Below are positions 36,639 to 45,077 of a stretch of 64,000 nt of DNA, piece by piece. Source of the stretch: Deltaproteobacteria bacterium (GTDB lineage Bacteria; Myxococcota_A; UBA9160; UBA4427); contig JAJDAO010000082.1 of the NCBI GenBank assembly GCA_029261835.1, positions 1-64,000 on the forward strand, given 5' to 3'. The notes under the pieces were generated by a model. It saw nothing but the letters and a program-made list of their open reading frames with translations. It was not told the DNA's origin and did not search any database. The translations under genes were made by a program, and so were the position numbers. How positions within the stretch are numbered: position 1 is the first letter of the stretch; each line of letters opens with the position of its first letter.

Positions 36639-38108
36639 GTGCGAAGCGGCAGGAGAGGGCGCCGGGGCGGCGCGACGTTGCGGCGGCGGATGAGCGGTCG
36701 CGGACGCGCGACGCTGCTCGCAATCGCGCTGATGGTCACCTTCGCACTGGGCTACGGCGCCAGCGGTGTGGTGACGGAGGGGCTGGCCCGCCTGCATTCG
36801 AGCGCCTCGGGAGTTGGACTCCTTCGCCGCGGCGAATCCGCCTTCGCCGTGTCCAGTGGCGCCCAGCCGTCGTTAACCGGCCCGGTCGCTCTCTCACCTC
36901 CCAGTGAGATCTTGGCCCGCCTGCCGGTAGCGGTTCAGGACTACGATTCAACGCTCAGCGTGGTGGACGGGCTCGATCCCGCGGCGCCGCCGCGCTGGGT
37001 CGAGAGCGTCTCCCTGCGCGGGGGCGGTGGCCCACTCGTGGGACCGCTGCAGGTGGAGTACTCGTTCGATGCTGAGCTGACACGTCGCATTCTCGAGGTG
37101 CTCGATCGAGGGCGAGTCGGCAGAGGCCACGTCATCGTCCTCGACCCCAGCTCGGGACGACTGCTCGCCTACGTCTCGACCGATGTGGGCGCCTTTCCGC
37201 CGGATCGATCCTACCCGGCGGCCTCCTTGGTGAAGGTCGTGACCGCCGCGGCCGCCTTGTCCGGCTCTCCGGAGGAAGCGAGCCGACCATGCGTCTATCG
37301 CGGCAATCAGTATCGTCTGACACGTTCTCGCGTATATCGTCCGAAGTCTGGCAATCGGGTTACGCTCGGACGCGCGTTGGCGACGTCCAATAACCAGTGC
37401 TTCGCACAGCTCGCCGTGAACACCGTGGGGAGCGAGGCGCTGCTGGCAGCCATCGAGAACTTCGGCTGGCTGGAAGGGCCGGCGCCCGGTCATCCGGCCG
37501 GATCGATCGATCCAGGCAAGAGCGATTACGATCTGGCGCGATTGGGATGTGGTCTGTCGGGGTGTCGCATCACCCCCCTCCACGCTGCACAGCTGGCGGC
37601 GATACTCGCGAGAGGAGAGCGCGTCACGCCCTGGTGGATCGACCGCGTACTCGATGCCCGCGGAATGGAGCTGGCGCTTCCAAGCAGGCCTCCGCCTCGG
37701 CGGGTCATGAGCGAGGCGCTGGCCGGTGAACTTCGCAGCATGCTGGTTCGAACCACGACGCGTGGAACCGCGCGCGGGGCATTTCGCGATCGCCGCGGCC
37801 GCGCCAGGCTGGGCGGCATTCAGGTCGCGGGTAAGACGGGGAATCTGACCGGCACTGATCCCGCCGGACGCTATGAGTGGTTCATCGGCGTCGCTCCAGC
37901 GGGCGAGCCGAGCATCGCGGTGGCGGTGCTTCAGCTCCAGGGCAATCTGTGGTGGTCGAAGTCCTCACAGATCGCGGCCGATGTGCTGGTCCAAATCTTC
38001 TGCCGGCGCGGGCGCTGCGAGCCGGGTCTAGCGGCCCGCTTTACCGGCGATCTCGGAACGACCGTCTCGCCGGTCCTGCTCTCCGATTCGTCCGCCCGCC
38101 GACGCTGA
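36639..38108 (+). CDS. Penicillin-binding protein transpeptidase, single-domain type
   Basis: A 489-residue inner-membrane protein: a basic N-terminus, one transmembrane helix (LLAIALMVTFALGYGASG) and a transpeptidase domain. Active-site motifs are SLVK (YPAASLVKVV), SNN (ATSNNQCF) and KTG (VAGKTGNLTG). There is no glycosyltransferase domain and no full PBP2/FtsI dimerisation module, so it is an unusually short class B-like protein. GTG 36639 is chosen because GAGGAG lies 8 nt upstream. A role in D,D-transpeptidation or a carboxypeptidase is possible. Confidence 0.82.
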   Translation: MRSGRRGRRGGATLRRRMSGRGRATLLAIALMVTFALGYGASGVVTEGLARLHSSASGVGLLRRGESAFAVSSGAQPSLTGPVALSPPSEILARLPVAVQDYDSTLSVVDGLDPAAPPRWVESVSLRGGGGPLVGPLQVEYSFDAELTRRILEVLDRGRVGRGHVIVLDPSSGRLLAYVSTDVGAFPPDRSYPAASLVKVVTAAAALSGSPEEASRPCVYRGNQYRLTRSRVYRPKSGNRVTLGRALATSNNQCFAQLAVNTVGSEALLAAIENFGWLEGPAPGHPAGSIDPGKSDYDLARLGCGLSGCRITPLHAAQLAAILARGERVTPWWIDRVLDARGMELALPSRPPPRRVMSEALAGELRSMLVRTTTRGTARGAFRDRRGRARLGGIQVAGKTGNLTGTDPAGRYEWFIGVAPAGEPSIAVAVLQLQGNLWWSKSSQIAADVLVQIFCRRGRCEPGLAARFTGDLGTTVSPVLLSDSSARRR

Positions 38109-38363
38109 CGATGCCTCGAGCACAGCGTCTTCCGGTGCCCGACTCGGGTTAACCTCCCGTCGCGCTCGGTATATCGCGGCGGTTTGCCGCCAAGCGACCG
38201 CCGTCAGAGGGCTTTCAAGCCCGCGAGCGCGATTGGGTCAGGCTTTTGTGGCCGCGAACCGATAGCGGGGAAAGCATGGCTATACTATCGCGGCCGCTGA
38301 CCCGGAAAGCACGCGCCGTGACCCGCAGTAGATCGTCCACGGGCCAGCAGAGACGAGGAACTG
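38109..38363. other. Intergenic region with several short inverted repeats
   Basis: It holds GGCGG-TTTG-CCGCC (38178-38191), GGGCTT-TC-AAGCCC (38209-38222) and a longer pair CGATAG/CTATCG (38260-38290) that frames a TATACT (38281-38286). These are hairpin or operator candidates. No strong -35 pairs with the TATACT. Confidence 0.4.
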
Positions 38364-38579
38364 GTGTCCGATAGCGAACAGACCAACCGCCCGTCTGCAT
38401 CGGGTCACCGATTCGGACCGGACCTCTCCTGCTCGGAGTGTGGCGTCACGTGGGATGAACACCAAAAGGATCCGAGCCCCTGCGTGCGCGCCGCCAAGGA
38501 GAACGCCTTCGAGGCGCAGGACGACAGCGGCGAAAGGCCACCGTTGCTGTCGAGTGCCAAAGGTCGCGACGAGAGGTGA
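38364..38579 (+). CDS. Small zinc-ribbon-like hypothetical protein
   Basis: A 71-residue acidic protein from a GTG start. The stretch GPDLSCSECGVTWDEHQ ends with SPC about 15 residues later, a CxxC plus C pattern that may bind one zinc with a histidine (DEHQ). No other features. A purine-rich segment (GACGAGGA) precedes the start. It is convergent with the next gene. Function unknown. Confidence 0.6.
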   Translation: MSDSEQTNRPSASGHRFGPDLSCSECGVTWDEHQKDPSPCVRAAKENAFEAQDDSGERPPLLSSAKGRDER

Positions 38580-38615
38580 GGCGAGTCGGATCGCTTTAGG
38601 ACACTAGGTTCGCAC

Positions 38616-38987
38616 TCAGCCGGCGATGATCTTGCCGCCGGCCGGCATCTGGCCCGGGACCACAATGCGAGAGGCTTCCTGTCGCTGCAGCTCCCTCGCT
38701 TGATCAATCATCTGCTCAACGGCCTGATTGACGGCTTCCGGAAACTGATCGAAGGCCTCTGACAAGCTCTTCGCCTCGATGAGAGCCTGCACGGGCAGCG
38801 GGCCACGCTGTGACATGAGCGTGGTTTCGCCGATGAACTTCGTCTCCCGACTCTCGTCGACGCTTCCATCTGCATGGACCGGGGTGAGCTGCCGGATCGA
38901 CGCCACCTTCAGATCAGAAAAAGTTTCCTCGCGGTACAGGTTGGTCTTGTCGACCGCAATCTCCGCGATGGGAGGCTGTTCGCTCAA
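38616..38987 (-). CDS. Conserved-looking hypothetical cytoplasmic protein
   Basis: A 123-residue protein, read from a TTG start with AAAGGA about 8 nt upstream. It has a beta-strand-rich N-terminal half (FSDLKVASIRQLTPV) and an amphipathic helical C-terminal half (AFDQFPEAVNQAVEQMI) with a Gly-rich end. I do not recognise the family. Codon usage looks coding. It is convergent with the zinc-ribbon-like gene (36-bp gap). No signal peptide. Confidence 0.6.
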   Translation of the reverse strand: MSEQPPIAEIAVDKTNLYREETFSDLKVASIRQLTPVHADGSVDESRETKFIGETTLMSQRGPLPVQALIEAKSLSEAFDQFPEAVNQAVEQMIDQARELQRQEASRIVVPGQMPAGGKIIAG

Positions 38988-39446
38988 TGTAGTGTCCTTT
39001 TATGTTGCGCCCTTCGTGATGCCGATTCACCCGCGGCCTTTGCCGCGGGCACCGGCGACTGCGCTCACGCGAGCGGTCGCCAAGGGCTCTCGGATGCGGG
39101 ATCCGGACCGCGTATGGTTGCAGAATGCTCTGCCGTTTCAAATGCCAGCCCGTGAGCAACGCCCGTGCACTCGCCACCCCCCGGGACCCGCAGTCTCGAT
39201 GTCGTCTCGGCCGCTGCCGCCTACGGCTTTCCACCGCGGCATGATCCGATGCTGAGAGGGCGTTGACGTCGCCCTGAGCTACCGACGGATTCTCGGATCT
39301 CCTCCTTTCGCGACCCTGCGGTCCCTTCGATGACATGCCTGAGAGCAACCGGCGAGAGTATGGGCGGGTTGCGAGTTGGGTGAGGGGCGCTCCGAGGGCT
39401 CGATCCGGGCCTGGCACGAGCCGAGCAACTGTTGGGGGCAGACGCG
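38988..39446. other. 459-bp stretch with no gene I can support
   Basis: Between the minus-strand hypothetical gene and the degenerate NtrC-type regulator. Frames across it are Arg/Pro-rich shadows. I see no clear promoter, repeat or hairpin. If the regulator's true start is the TTG at 39432, the stretch is 444 bp. Confidence 0.35.
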
Positions 39447-40379
39447 GTGGCGAGAAGAGGAGGGACCAGTCACGATCGTCTCGCTCCCGTCTCACCGCAC
39501 TTGGCGGGCGCTCCGAGCGAGTGGGTGAGCCGCAGGCTCGCGGGCCGAAGCAACGCCATGCGATGTGTGCGCGAGCGCATCGTCTCGCTATCCCAGATGC
39601 GTGTTCCAGTCCTGATCGCCGGCGGACGCGGAAGCGGTCGCGATCGGGCGGTCGGGGTCCTGCACGAGATCGACCGTCGTGGCGGTCGGCCACTCGTCGT
39701 CGTGCGCTGCGGCAACTTGATCGGCCCCACGCCGCTACCCCCTCGCGGCTGCCACGTCTACCTCGACGAGGTGGCGCGCCTGTCCCCGGTCGAGCAGGGG
39801 AGATGGCTCGAATACCTGGGGCTGCGAGGCGACGTTCGGACGAGTCGGGTCGCGAGGGTCTACGCCTCGACGTCGCACGAGCTTCGAGCCTGCGTTCGCG
39901 AGGGGAGCTTCTCACCCCCGCTGGCCGAGTACCTGTTGCGCTTCACGATTCAGCTGCCGCTTCTGGCCGATCGCCGGCAGGACATTCCCGACCTCGTTCA
40001 CAGCCTCATGGATGAGATCGGCACGCGTCTAGAACGCGACATCTCGCACATTGAGGCGCGCGCCCTGCAGCGCCTGCGCGCCCAGCCGTGGCCCGGCGAC
40101 GTGGCCGAACTGGCCGGCGTAGTGGAGAAGCTCGTCGCCTATTCGGGTAGCGGCGAGATTACGCTCGAATCTCTCGATCAGGTGTTGGATGAATCGCGCC
40201 AGGTTGTGACCACGATTCGAGCCGAGCTGAAGCTTCGGCGCCGCCGCGAGCTGATTGCGCTGCTGCATGATTGCGGCGGGAATCTGGCCGCGGCTGCTCG
40301 CCGACTGGGCGTGAGCCGCAGCACCCTCGTCAGTCGAGCGCAGCGCTCAGGGCTGCTGCCTCCGCCGCGAGCGGGTTAG
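39447..40379 (+). CDS. Degenerate NtrC-like AAA+ protein with Fis-type HTH
   Basis: About 310 residues. It has the layout of a sigma-54 activator: a P-loop region, Walker B (HVYLDEVARLSP), a sensor part (LLADRRQDIPDLV with the R-finger-like region), and a Fis-type helix-turn-helix (GGNLAAAARRLGVSRSTLV). But the P-loop is GGRGSGRDR without the Walker A lysine, and the GAFTGA loop that contacts sigma-54 is missing. It probably cannot hydrolyse ATP or activate sigma-54. It may act as a DNA-binding repressor or a partner of another activator. The start is uncertain (GTG 39447 or TTG 39432). Confidence 0.7.
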   Translation: MARRGGTSHDRLAPVSPHLAGAPSEWVSRRLAGRSNAMRCVRERIVSLSQMRVPVLIAGGRGSGRDRAVGVLHEIDRRGGRPLVVVRCGNLIGPTPLPPRGCHVYLDEVARLSPVEQGRWLEYLGLRGDVRTSRVARVYASTSHELRACVREGSFSPPLAEYLLRFTIQLPLLADRRQDIPDLVHSLMDEIGTRLERDISHIEARALQRLRAQPWPGDVAELAGVVEKLVAYSGSGEITLESLDQVLDESRQVVTTIRAELKLRRRRELIALLHDCGGNLAAAARRLGVSRSTLVSRAQRSGLLPPPRAG

Positions 40380-40402
40380 CATACTGTCGGAGCATCGTTG
40401 GT

Positions 40403-40978
40403 GTGAGATCCGGAACGAGGATTCAGATCGAGATTCCCGACTGGCTGGAGTCGGAAGCGCGAGGCTGTGAACGGCTTGAGACGCGCGAGCAGAGGATGGC
40501 CTTTGCGATTCGTTTGGCGCAGCTCAACATCGATCGCGAAACCGGTGGTCCGTTCGGCGCCGCCGTCTTTGAGCGAGACGAAGGGGGGTTGGTCGCCGCC
40601 GGTGTCAACCTCGTGCTGCACTCGGGCTACTCGTTCGCACACGCCGAAGTAGTTGCCCTCAGCCTGGCACAGAGGGCGGCGGGCACATTCGATCTCGCAG
40701 CTGCTGGCCCACCGTACGAGCTCGTGAGCAGTGCAGAGCCCTGTGCGATGTGCGCAGGCGCGAGCTGCTGGTCCGGCATCGCACATCTCGTCTGCGGAGC
40801 CAGGCGTGAAGATGTCGAGGCGATCGGCTTCGACGAGGGGCCTAGATCACCGGATTGGGTCGCGCAGCTAACGGCTCGCGGGGTCCCGGTGACGCGCGAC
40901 ATCTCGCGCGAGCAAGCGGCTGCGGTGCTGCAGAGCTACCGCGCCCGAGGTGGCTCGATCTACAACGCTCGTCCCTGA
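40403..40978 (+). CDS. Nucleoside/nucleobase deaminase family
   Basis: A 191-residue zinc deaminase of the cytidine/guanine deaminase superfamily. The zinc motif is complete: HAE in YSFAHAEVVAL and PCxxC in SAEPCAMCAG, with a following ASCWSGI. The GxxxxF strand DRETGGPFGAAVF is also typical of guanine deaminases and TadA. The GTG at 40403 gives a clean N-terminus; a longer frame would overlap the previous gene. The substrate is not decided by sequence; RNA editing (TadA) is less likely because this protein is longer than TadA. Confidence 0.82.
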   Translation: MRSGTRIQIEIPDWLESEARGCERLETREQRMAFAIRLAQLNIDRETGGPFGAAVFERDEGGLVAAGVNLVLHSGYSFAHAEVVALSLAQRAAGTFDLAAAGPPYELVSSAEPCAMCAGASCWSGIAHLVCGARREDVEAIGFDEGPRSPDWVAQLTARGVPVTRDISREQAAAVLQSYRARGGSIYNARP

Positions 40979-41018
40979 AGCGGATCGGCCATCGCTGGTC
41001 GGGCCGCTCCTTCCGCCC

Positions 41019-41108
41019 TTACTTGGCCGCCCGTGCCTGCTTGCGCCGCCGCGTGCGACGCTTGTTGCGCAGCCGCTTGATCTTCTGCTTGCTCTTGCTT
41101 CTGGCCAT
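41019..41108 (-). CDS. 29-residue highly basic microprotein
   Basis: A short gene below the length limit of usual gene calls. It reads MARSKSKQKIKRLRNKRRT and ends QARAAK, with 15 Lys or Arg in 29 residues. A good Shine-Dalgarno (GGGAGAGA) lies directly before the ATG and the stop is TAA. The composition resembles small ribosome-associated or nucleic-acid-binding peptides (the bTHX/AURKAIP1-type proteins), but I cannot assign it. It is on the opposite strand 40 bp from the end of the deaminase gene and 27 bp past the double PilZ gene. Confidence 0.6.
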   Translation of the reverse strand: MARSKSKQKIKRLRNKRRTRRRKQARAAK

Positions 41109-41134
41109 TCTCTCTCCCGAAAGGAGCGCCGAGG

Positions 41135-42397
41135 CTACCGGAGTCGCCAGCGGTCGTCGAGGATTTCCGAGAGAACGGCACCCAGGCCCCGCATCTCCCC
41201 CTCTTCGAGCGATTCCACGCTCGGCAGGCAGGCGACAAGCTTTTCCAGAGCTTCCGCGACACCGGGGTCGACATCCTCGAACAACAGCGCCAGACCCTCG
41301 TCGCCGTCGTCGCGAGCAACCACGGCGGAGAGCAGGAAGGGGTCGTTCTGGCTGGGACCATAGATGGCGAGCCGGAAGCGATCGCCCACATGTAGATCCG
41401 CAAGGCGCTCGACCCGCATGCCACCGGCGGACAGGTCACGCCCCATCAGCACCCGACTGTGGGACTCCGCCAGCGCGACCACGGGATTCGAGAAAGCGCT
41501 GCGCGCGTGGGCGCGTCGTTCCGATCCCGCCGGATCCAACATCCCCGCTGTCTCGACGGCCGCGTCGTGCAGCCGCACACCGACCTCTTCGCCCACGCGA
41601 ATCGAGGGGTCGGTCTCGTCGTCGAGCATGAGACCGGGAATCGCCGAGCTTCGCCGAGGGGGCAGCGACAGCTGGCTGTCTTCCGGCTTGATGATGGAGT
41701 CCGGTCCCATCGACCACCTGTTGATGACGCCGGCCAGCCGAGTGCACTGCGCGTCGTCCATTTCGTCGACGTTGAAGACCATGGCGGCACTGTGCCTGAG
41801 AGCGCCGTCTTCGCTTGCGTTCCCGGCGACGCGCACGAGCCGCCCCGAGAGGCGAAGGCCTCTGCTTCCCGTCGTCTTGGGAGGCAGCTCCAAAGTCAGC
41901 TCGCTCTCGAGTTGGAATGGAGCGCAGGACAGCAGGCGACAGCCGCGGTTGGAGATGTCCATCAGCACCGCGTTCTGTTGCTCCCGTCCACCGGAGAGCG
42001 AGACGTGCGAGCCCACGGCTACGCGTGAGTCGCTTCGGCGTTCGTCGCCCTGATAGATCGCCCGGCGGATCAGCAGCTTCCAGACTGACTCGTGTGCGGG
42101 CAGGCGTACCAGCAGGTGGTAGCCCATGCGCCTCAGCATGCGGCGCATGGCGGCCGAGTCCTCGCGCACCGCGATGATTCGCACCGGCCGGCCGTTTCGG
42201 GCGCCGGGAGGTGACCCCCGACGCACCAGCGGGGCGCGGCGAGGTGTTGCGATCAGGAGGTCGCGCGGCGGGGACATCTGGTCGTCGTTCTCGCCGCCCC
42301 GTAGTCGGGTGAAGGGAAGCTCGAGGTGGGCGAGAAGACTCGCCACTTCGTTGAGCTCGCCATCGTCGAGTAGCAGGATGCTGGGAGGCTGGACCAT
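41135..42397 (-). CDS. Protein with two PilZ domains (c-di-GMP effector)
   Basis: A 420-residue protein. The N-terminal ~115 residues look like a degenerate receiver (ILLLDDGELNEVASLLAHL). The first PilZ has ERRSDSR followed by LMDISNRGC; the second has ERRAHAR followed by GRDLSAGGM. Both show the RxxxR and D/NxSxxG signatures for c-di-GMP binding. No output domain, so it probably acts by protein contact. The two PilZ copies are diverged. It fits with the GGDEF-EAL protein at 14-16 kb as a sensor of the same second messenger. Confidence 0.85.
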   Translation of the reverse strand: MVQPPSILLLDDGELNEVASLLAHLELPFTRLRGGENDDQMSPPRDLLIATPRRAPLVRRGSPPGARNGRPVRIIAVREDSAAMRRMLRRMGYHLLVRLPAHESVWKLLIRRAIYQGDERRSDSRVAVGSHVSLSGGREQQNAVLMDISNRGCRLLSCAPFQLESELTLELPPKTTGSRGLRLSGRLVRVAGNASEDGALRHSAAMVFNVDEMDDAQCTRLAGVINRWSMGPDSIIKPEDSQLSLPPRRSSAIPGLMLDDETDPSIRVGEEVGVRLHDAAVETAGMLDPAGSERRAHARSAFSNPVVALAESHSRVLMGRDLSAGGMRVERLADLHVGDRFRLAIYGPSQNDPFLLSAVVARDDGDEGLALLFEDVDPGVAEALEKLVACLPSVESLEEGEMRGLGAVLSEILDDRWRLR

Positions 42398-42515
42398 GAG
42401 CGGACCTCTGGTGGAATTCGGCAGTTCGGCTGCTCGTGCTTTTCGACCGATTCCGTCTCGTGCTGAAGCGGAGAAGACGAGGAGAATCGGTGATTTGCTG
42501 GCCGGCAGGTCGTAC

Positions 42516-43313
42516 TCAGCCGAGCCTGGCCGCCGGCTCTCCGCACCACCGGCGCCTCGCCTCGGGTGCGGCCCGGGCGAGCTGCCGGGCCGACAAGATG
42601 AACGCGCCGGCAGCGGCCAGGAGCGCGACGGTGCTGAGGGACGGGAGCCAGTTCGCGCGCGAGATCAGCGCAGCCACTGGCGGGCCGCCGAGAGCGAGCA
42701 GATTGTTGCCCACGTGGCACACGATGGCGCTTCGGACGCTGCCCGTGACGGCCACCACCGCAGCCAGATAGAGGCCGAGGACGACCGCCGCCGCCTGCGC
42801 GGGATCCCGGTGGCAAGCACCGAACAGCAGCGACGTGCCGACCAGCGCGGCCGAGAGGCCCCCGATACGCTGGAGCGCCCGCAGGAGCAGCCCGCGAAAC
42901 AGCAGCTCCTCGGCGATAGCGGGCGCCAGGACGAGCCCCAGCACCGCCAGAAGTATCTCCGGAGTCCGGGCCTCCGGCAGCGCGTTTGCGATCACTTCGG
43001 GCCGACCGCCATACCGAGCACCGCAGAGCTGGATCGCGCTGTCGAGGAGCTGGCTGAGGCCGAGCATTCCCATCAGGACGAGGCCGCTTCCCGCCACGCC
43101 CAGTGTCGGCCAGGCGCGCTCGATCAGCAGGGCACGACGCCAGTGGGGTCCAGCGGGGATGGCACCGGCCAGGGCGAAGCAGAACCATGCGCCGGAAGCC
43201 AGCAGCCCCGTCCAGGCGAGCGCTGCCACACTTGGCGCGTCTTCGGCACTGCGAAGCAGGGCACAGCCGAGCAAGGCCGGGCCCGCCGCTGCGAAGAGCA
43301 GCGCGGTGGGCAT
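42516..43313 (-). CDS. CPBP/CAAX-type intramembrane metalloprotease
   Basis: About 265 residues with seven to eight hydrophobic segments. The family motifs are the EELLFRGLLLRAL stretch (EExxxR), the histidine in FGACHRDP and a C-terminal HVGNNL (HxxxN-like). Such proteases are linked to self-immunity or unknown envelope functions in bacteria. The start is ATG 43313 or an earlier GTG at 43337. It is divergent from the YqgE gene. Confidence 0.78.
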   Translation of the reverse strand: MPTALLFAAAGPALLGCALLRSAEDAPSVAALAWTGLLASGAWFCFALAGAIPAGPHWRRALLIERAWPTLGVAGSGLVLMGMLGLSQLLDSAIQLCGARYGGRPEVIANALPEARTPEILLAVLGLVLAPAIAEELLFRGLLLRALQRIGGLSAALVGTSLLFGACHRDPAQAAAVVLGLYLAAVVAVTGSVRSAIVCHVGNNLLALGGPPVAALISRANWLPSLSTVALLAAAGAFILSARQLARAAPEARRRWCGEPAARLG

Positions 43314-43424
43314 GCGGAGGCGAGCATTCCGGATCACCCATGGAGCGTACTGCGCCGGCGCCGTCGTTCTCAAACGAAGCGGATCGTTGCTGGCATTGGT
43401 CGGGCGGTTGCTACCCTGCCGATT

Positions 43425-43988
43425 GTGGAGAAGACCGGACTCGCAGGGTCGCTACTCATCGCGATGCCCCAGTTGCAGGATCCGAATTTTCGTCGCGCGG
43501 TTCTGCTCATGGTGCACCACGACGAGGGGTCAAGCTTTGGTCTGGTGCTCAACCGACCGGCAGACCTGCTCGTCGCCGACCTCTTCAGCGGTCTTCAGTT
43601 CGAGTGGCGCGGTGATGGCTCGCAGAAGGTCTCCTGGGGCGGGCCGGTCGAGCTCAATTCCGGCTGGATGCTCTTCGGCGACACGCTCGCGGTCGCCGAG
43701 CACACCGAAGAGGTCACCCCGGTCGTGCCCGGCCTGAACTTCGCTGGCTCGCTGGAGGTTTTCCGCAGCGTCGCCCAAGCGCCGCCGCAGCAGCTGCGCT
43801 TCTTCTTGGGTTACTCGGGCTGGGGGCCGGGACAGCTCGAGTTCGAGATCGCCCAGGGTGCCTGGCTCTCCGCCCCCGCCACACCCGACACCGTGTTCAT
43901 TGCTTCACCCGATGCCATGTGGGACAGCGTGGTGCGCGGTCTCGGCATCGATCCCAGCACGTTGGTCTCCACCAGCGGAATCCACTGA
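43425..43988 (+). CDS. YqgE/AlgH family protein (UPF0301)
   Basis: A 187-residue cytoplasmic protein. The conserved start GSLLIAMPQLQDPNFRRAVLLMVHHDEG and FGLVLNRP, the GGPVELNSGW motif and FLGYSGWGPGQLEFEI are diagnostic. The biochemical function of the family is not established. GTG 43425 is chosen because it gives the short usual N-terminus (MEKTGLAGSLL). Confidence 0.92.
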   Translation: MEKTGLAGSLLIAMPQLQDPNFRRAVLLMVHHDEGSSFGLVLNRPADLLVADLFSGLQFEWRGDGSQKVSWGGPVELNSGWMLFGDTLAVAEHTEEVTPVVPGLNFAGSLEVFRSVAQAPPQQLRFFLGYSGWGPGQLEFEIAQGAWLSAPATPDTVFIASPDAMWDSVVRGLGIDPSTLVSTSGIH

Positions 43989-44050
43989 GAGTGCGAATCT
44001 GCATCGTCTGCCGACGCGACCTGGTGAGACAGGCGGGCTAGCCTCGGCGC

Positions 44051-44428
44051 ATGGCCGTTAGAGCGAGACCCGCAGTGTGCTGTCGGCCGCGGGCGGTGCG
44101 TCCACTGCCCGCGAGAAGGCAGCAAGACTTGATCGCCGCCTTGAAGGCGCTTGCCGACCCGACCCGGCTGGAGATTCTGCGCCTGATCGCGGCTCAACCG
44201 GCACCGCTCTGCGTTTGCGACATCGTGGACCGCTTCGAGCTCGGGCAGCCAACGATATCCCATCATCTCAAGGTACTGCGGCGTGCTGGGTTGGTGGAGA
44301 CGGGTCGCCAGGGGATTTGGTCTTTCTATAAGCTGGGCGCCCGCACGCGCGAGATTCTCGCTGGTGTTACGTCGTTGGTCGACGGACGCGAGGGAGAGTT
44401 GACTCCGGATAGCACTGAGCGTTCATGA
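44051..44428 (+). CDS. ArsR/SmtB-type metal-sensing repressor
   Basis: A 125-residue winged-helix repressor. The ArsR metal motif CVCD is present (LCVCDIVDRFELG) just before the recognition helix (QPTISHHLKVLRRAGLV). It also has ADPTRLEILRLI and the beta-wing. Classical CxCD sites bind arsenite or a divalent metal. The 22-residue N-terminal extension contains CC. No ars efflux or reductase gene is nearby, so the regulon lies elsewhere. Confidence 0.9.
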   Translation: MAVRARPAVCCRPRAVRPLPARRQQDLIAALKALADPTRLEILRLIAAQPAPLCVCDIVDRFELGQPTISHHLKVLRRAGLVETGRQGIWSFYKLGARTREILAGVTSLVDGREGELTPDSTERS

Positions 44429-44520
44429 CCGCCCGCGTCCCGCACGGCGCTCCGCACCGGAGCGATCCGGGCTAGACTCGGCATTACCGACCCGCGAAGC
44501 GTTGGAGACCGAACGCCGGC

Positions 44521-44853
44521 ATGGAATCCGTTCCTGAGTACGAGGTGCGCTGCCCGAGTTGCGACGTGTCGTTTCCGGCCGAGAAGAAGGTCTGCCTCCA
44601 CTGCGGCGGTCGCACGGTGTCGAGTGGCCTTCGGCTCGGCGACGCCCCACCGCCCCAGCCGGACGACGCGGACGAGTCCTTCAGCGAAGCGGTCTGGGGC
44701 TTCCCGCAGGACGAGGCCGAACGGCTTCAGCCCGCATCGTCGGTCGCCGAGCACGAGTCCGCCAAGCCCTCACCGATGCGGGCCCTCGTCACGTTGCTGT
44801 GGGTTGTGCTCGCCATCGCGTTTTCGATCTTGCGATCCTGCGGCGAAGGTTGA
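44521..44853 (+). CDS. Zinc-ribbon protein with C-terminal membrane helix
   Basis: A 110-residue protein. The N-terminus has two CxxC pairs (RCPSCDVSF and VCLHCGGR), a zinc ribbon of the general type seen in many small proteins. A Pro/Asp-rich linker follows, then one transmembrane helix (ALVTLLWVVLAIAFSIL). It is probably tail-anchored with the ribbon in the cytoplasm. Function unknown. Confidence 0.65.
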   Translation: MESVPEYEVRCPSCDVSFPAEKKVCLHCGGRTVSSGLRLGDAPPPQPDDADESFSEAVWGFPQDEAERLQPASSVAEHESAKPSPMRALVTLLWVVLAIAFSILRSCGEG

Positions 44854-44878
44854 TGCTCGAGCCCCGCTAAGGGCTCTT

Positions 44879-44910
44879 CCCGCCCGCCCGCCCGCCCGCC
44901 CGCCCGCCCG
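44879..44910. repeat. (CCCG)8 tetranucleotide microsatellite
   Basis: Eight perfect copies of CCCG between the zinc-ribbon gene and the sigma-54 activator, about 170 bp before the activator's start. A tract of this length is prone to slippage. It does not lie in a coding sequence I can support, so any effect would be on transcription or structure. The purine strand can form a G-quadruplex. Confidence 0.75.
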
Positions 44911-45077
44911 CTGACGGCTCCTCGTCCCACGCGCGGGCGATCGCCGCAGCGTACCTCCGTCGCGCGGTTCTTCGCTGCAACTCGACGCGCCCGAATACCT
45001 CCGTGCACCACTCGACGCTTACGTGCGCCCTCAGCCGGACGCGATGGTCTTGCGTCTCGCGTGCCGACAGCACAATC

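Noticed and set aside
44854..44930. CRISPR-like array at the CCCG tract
   Set aside because: It is a simple tetranucleotide repeat with no spacers.
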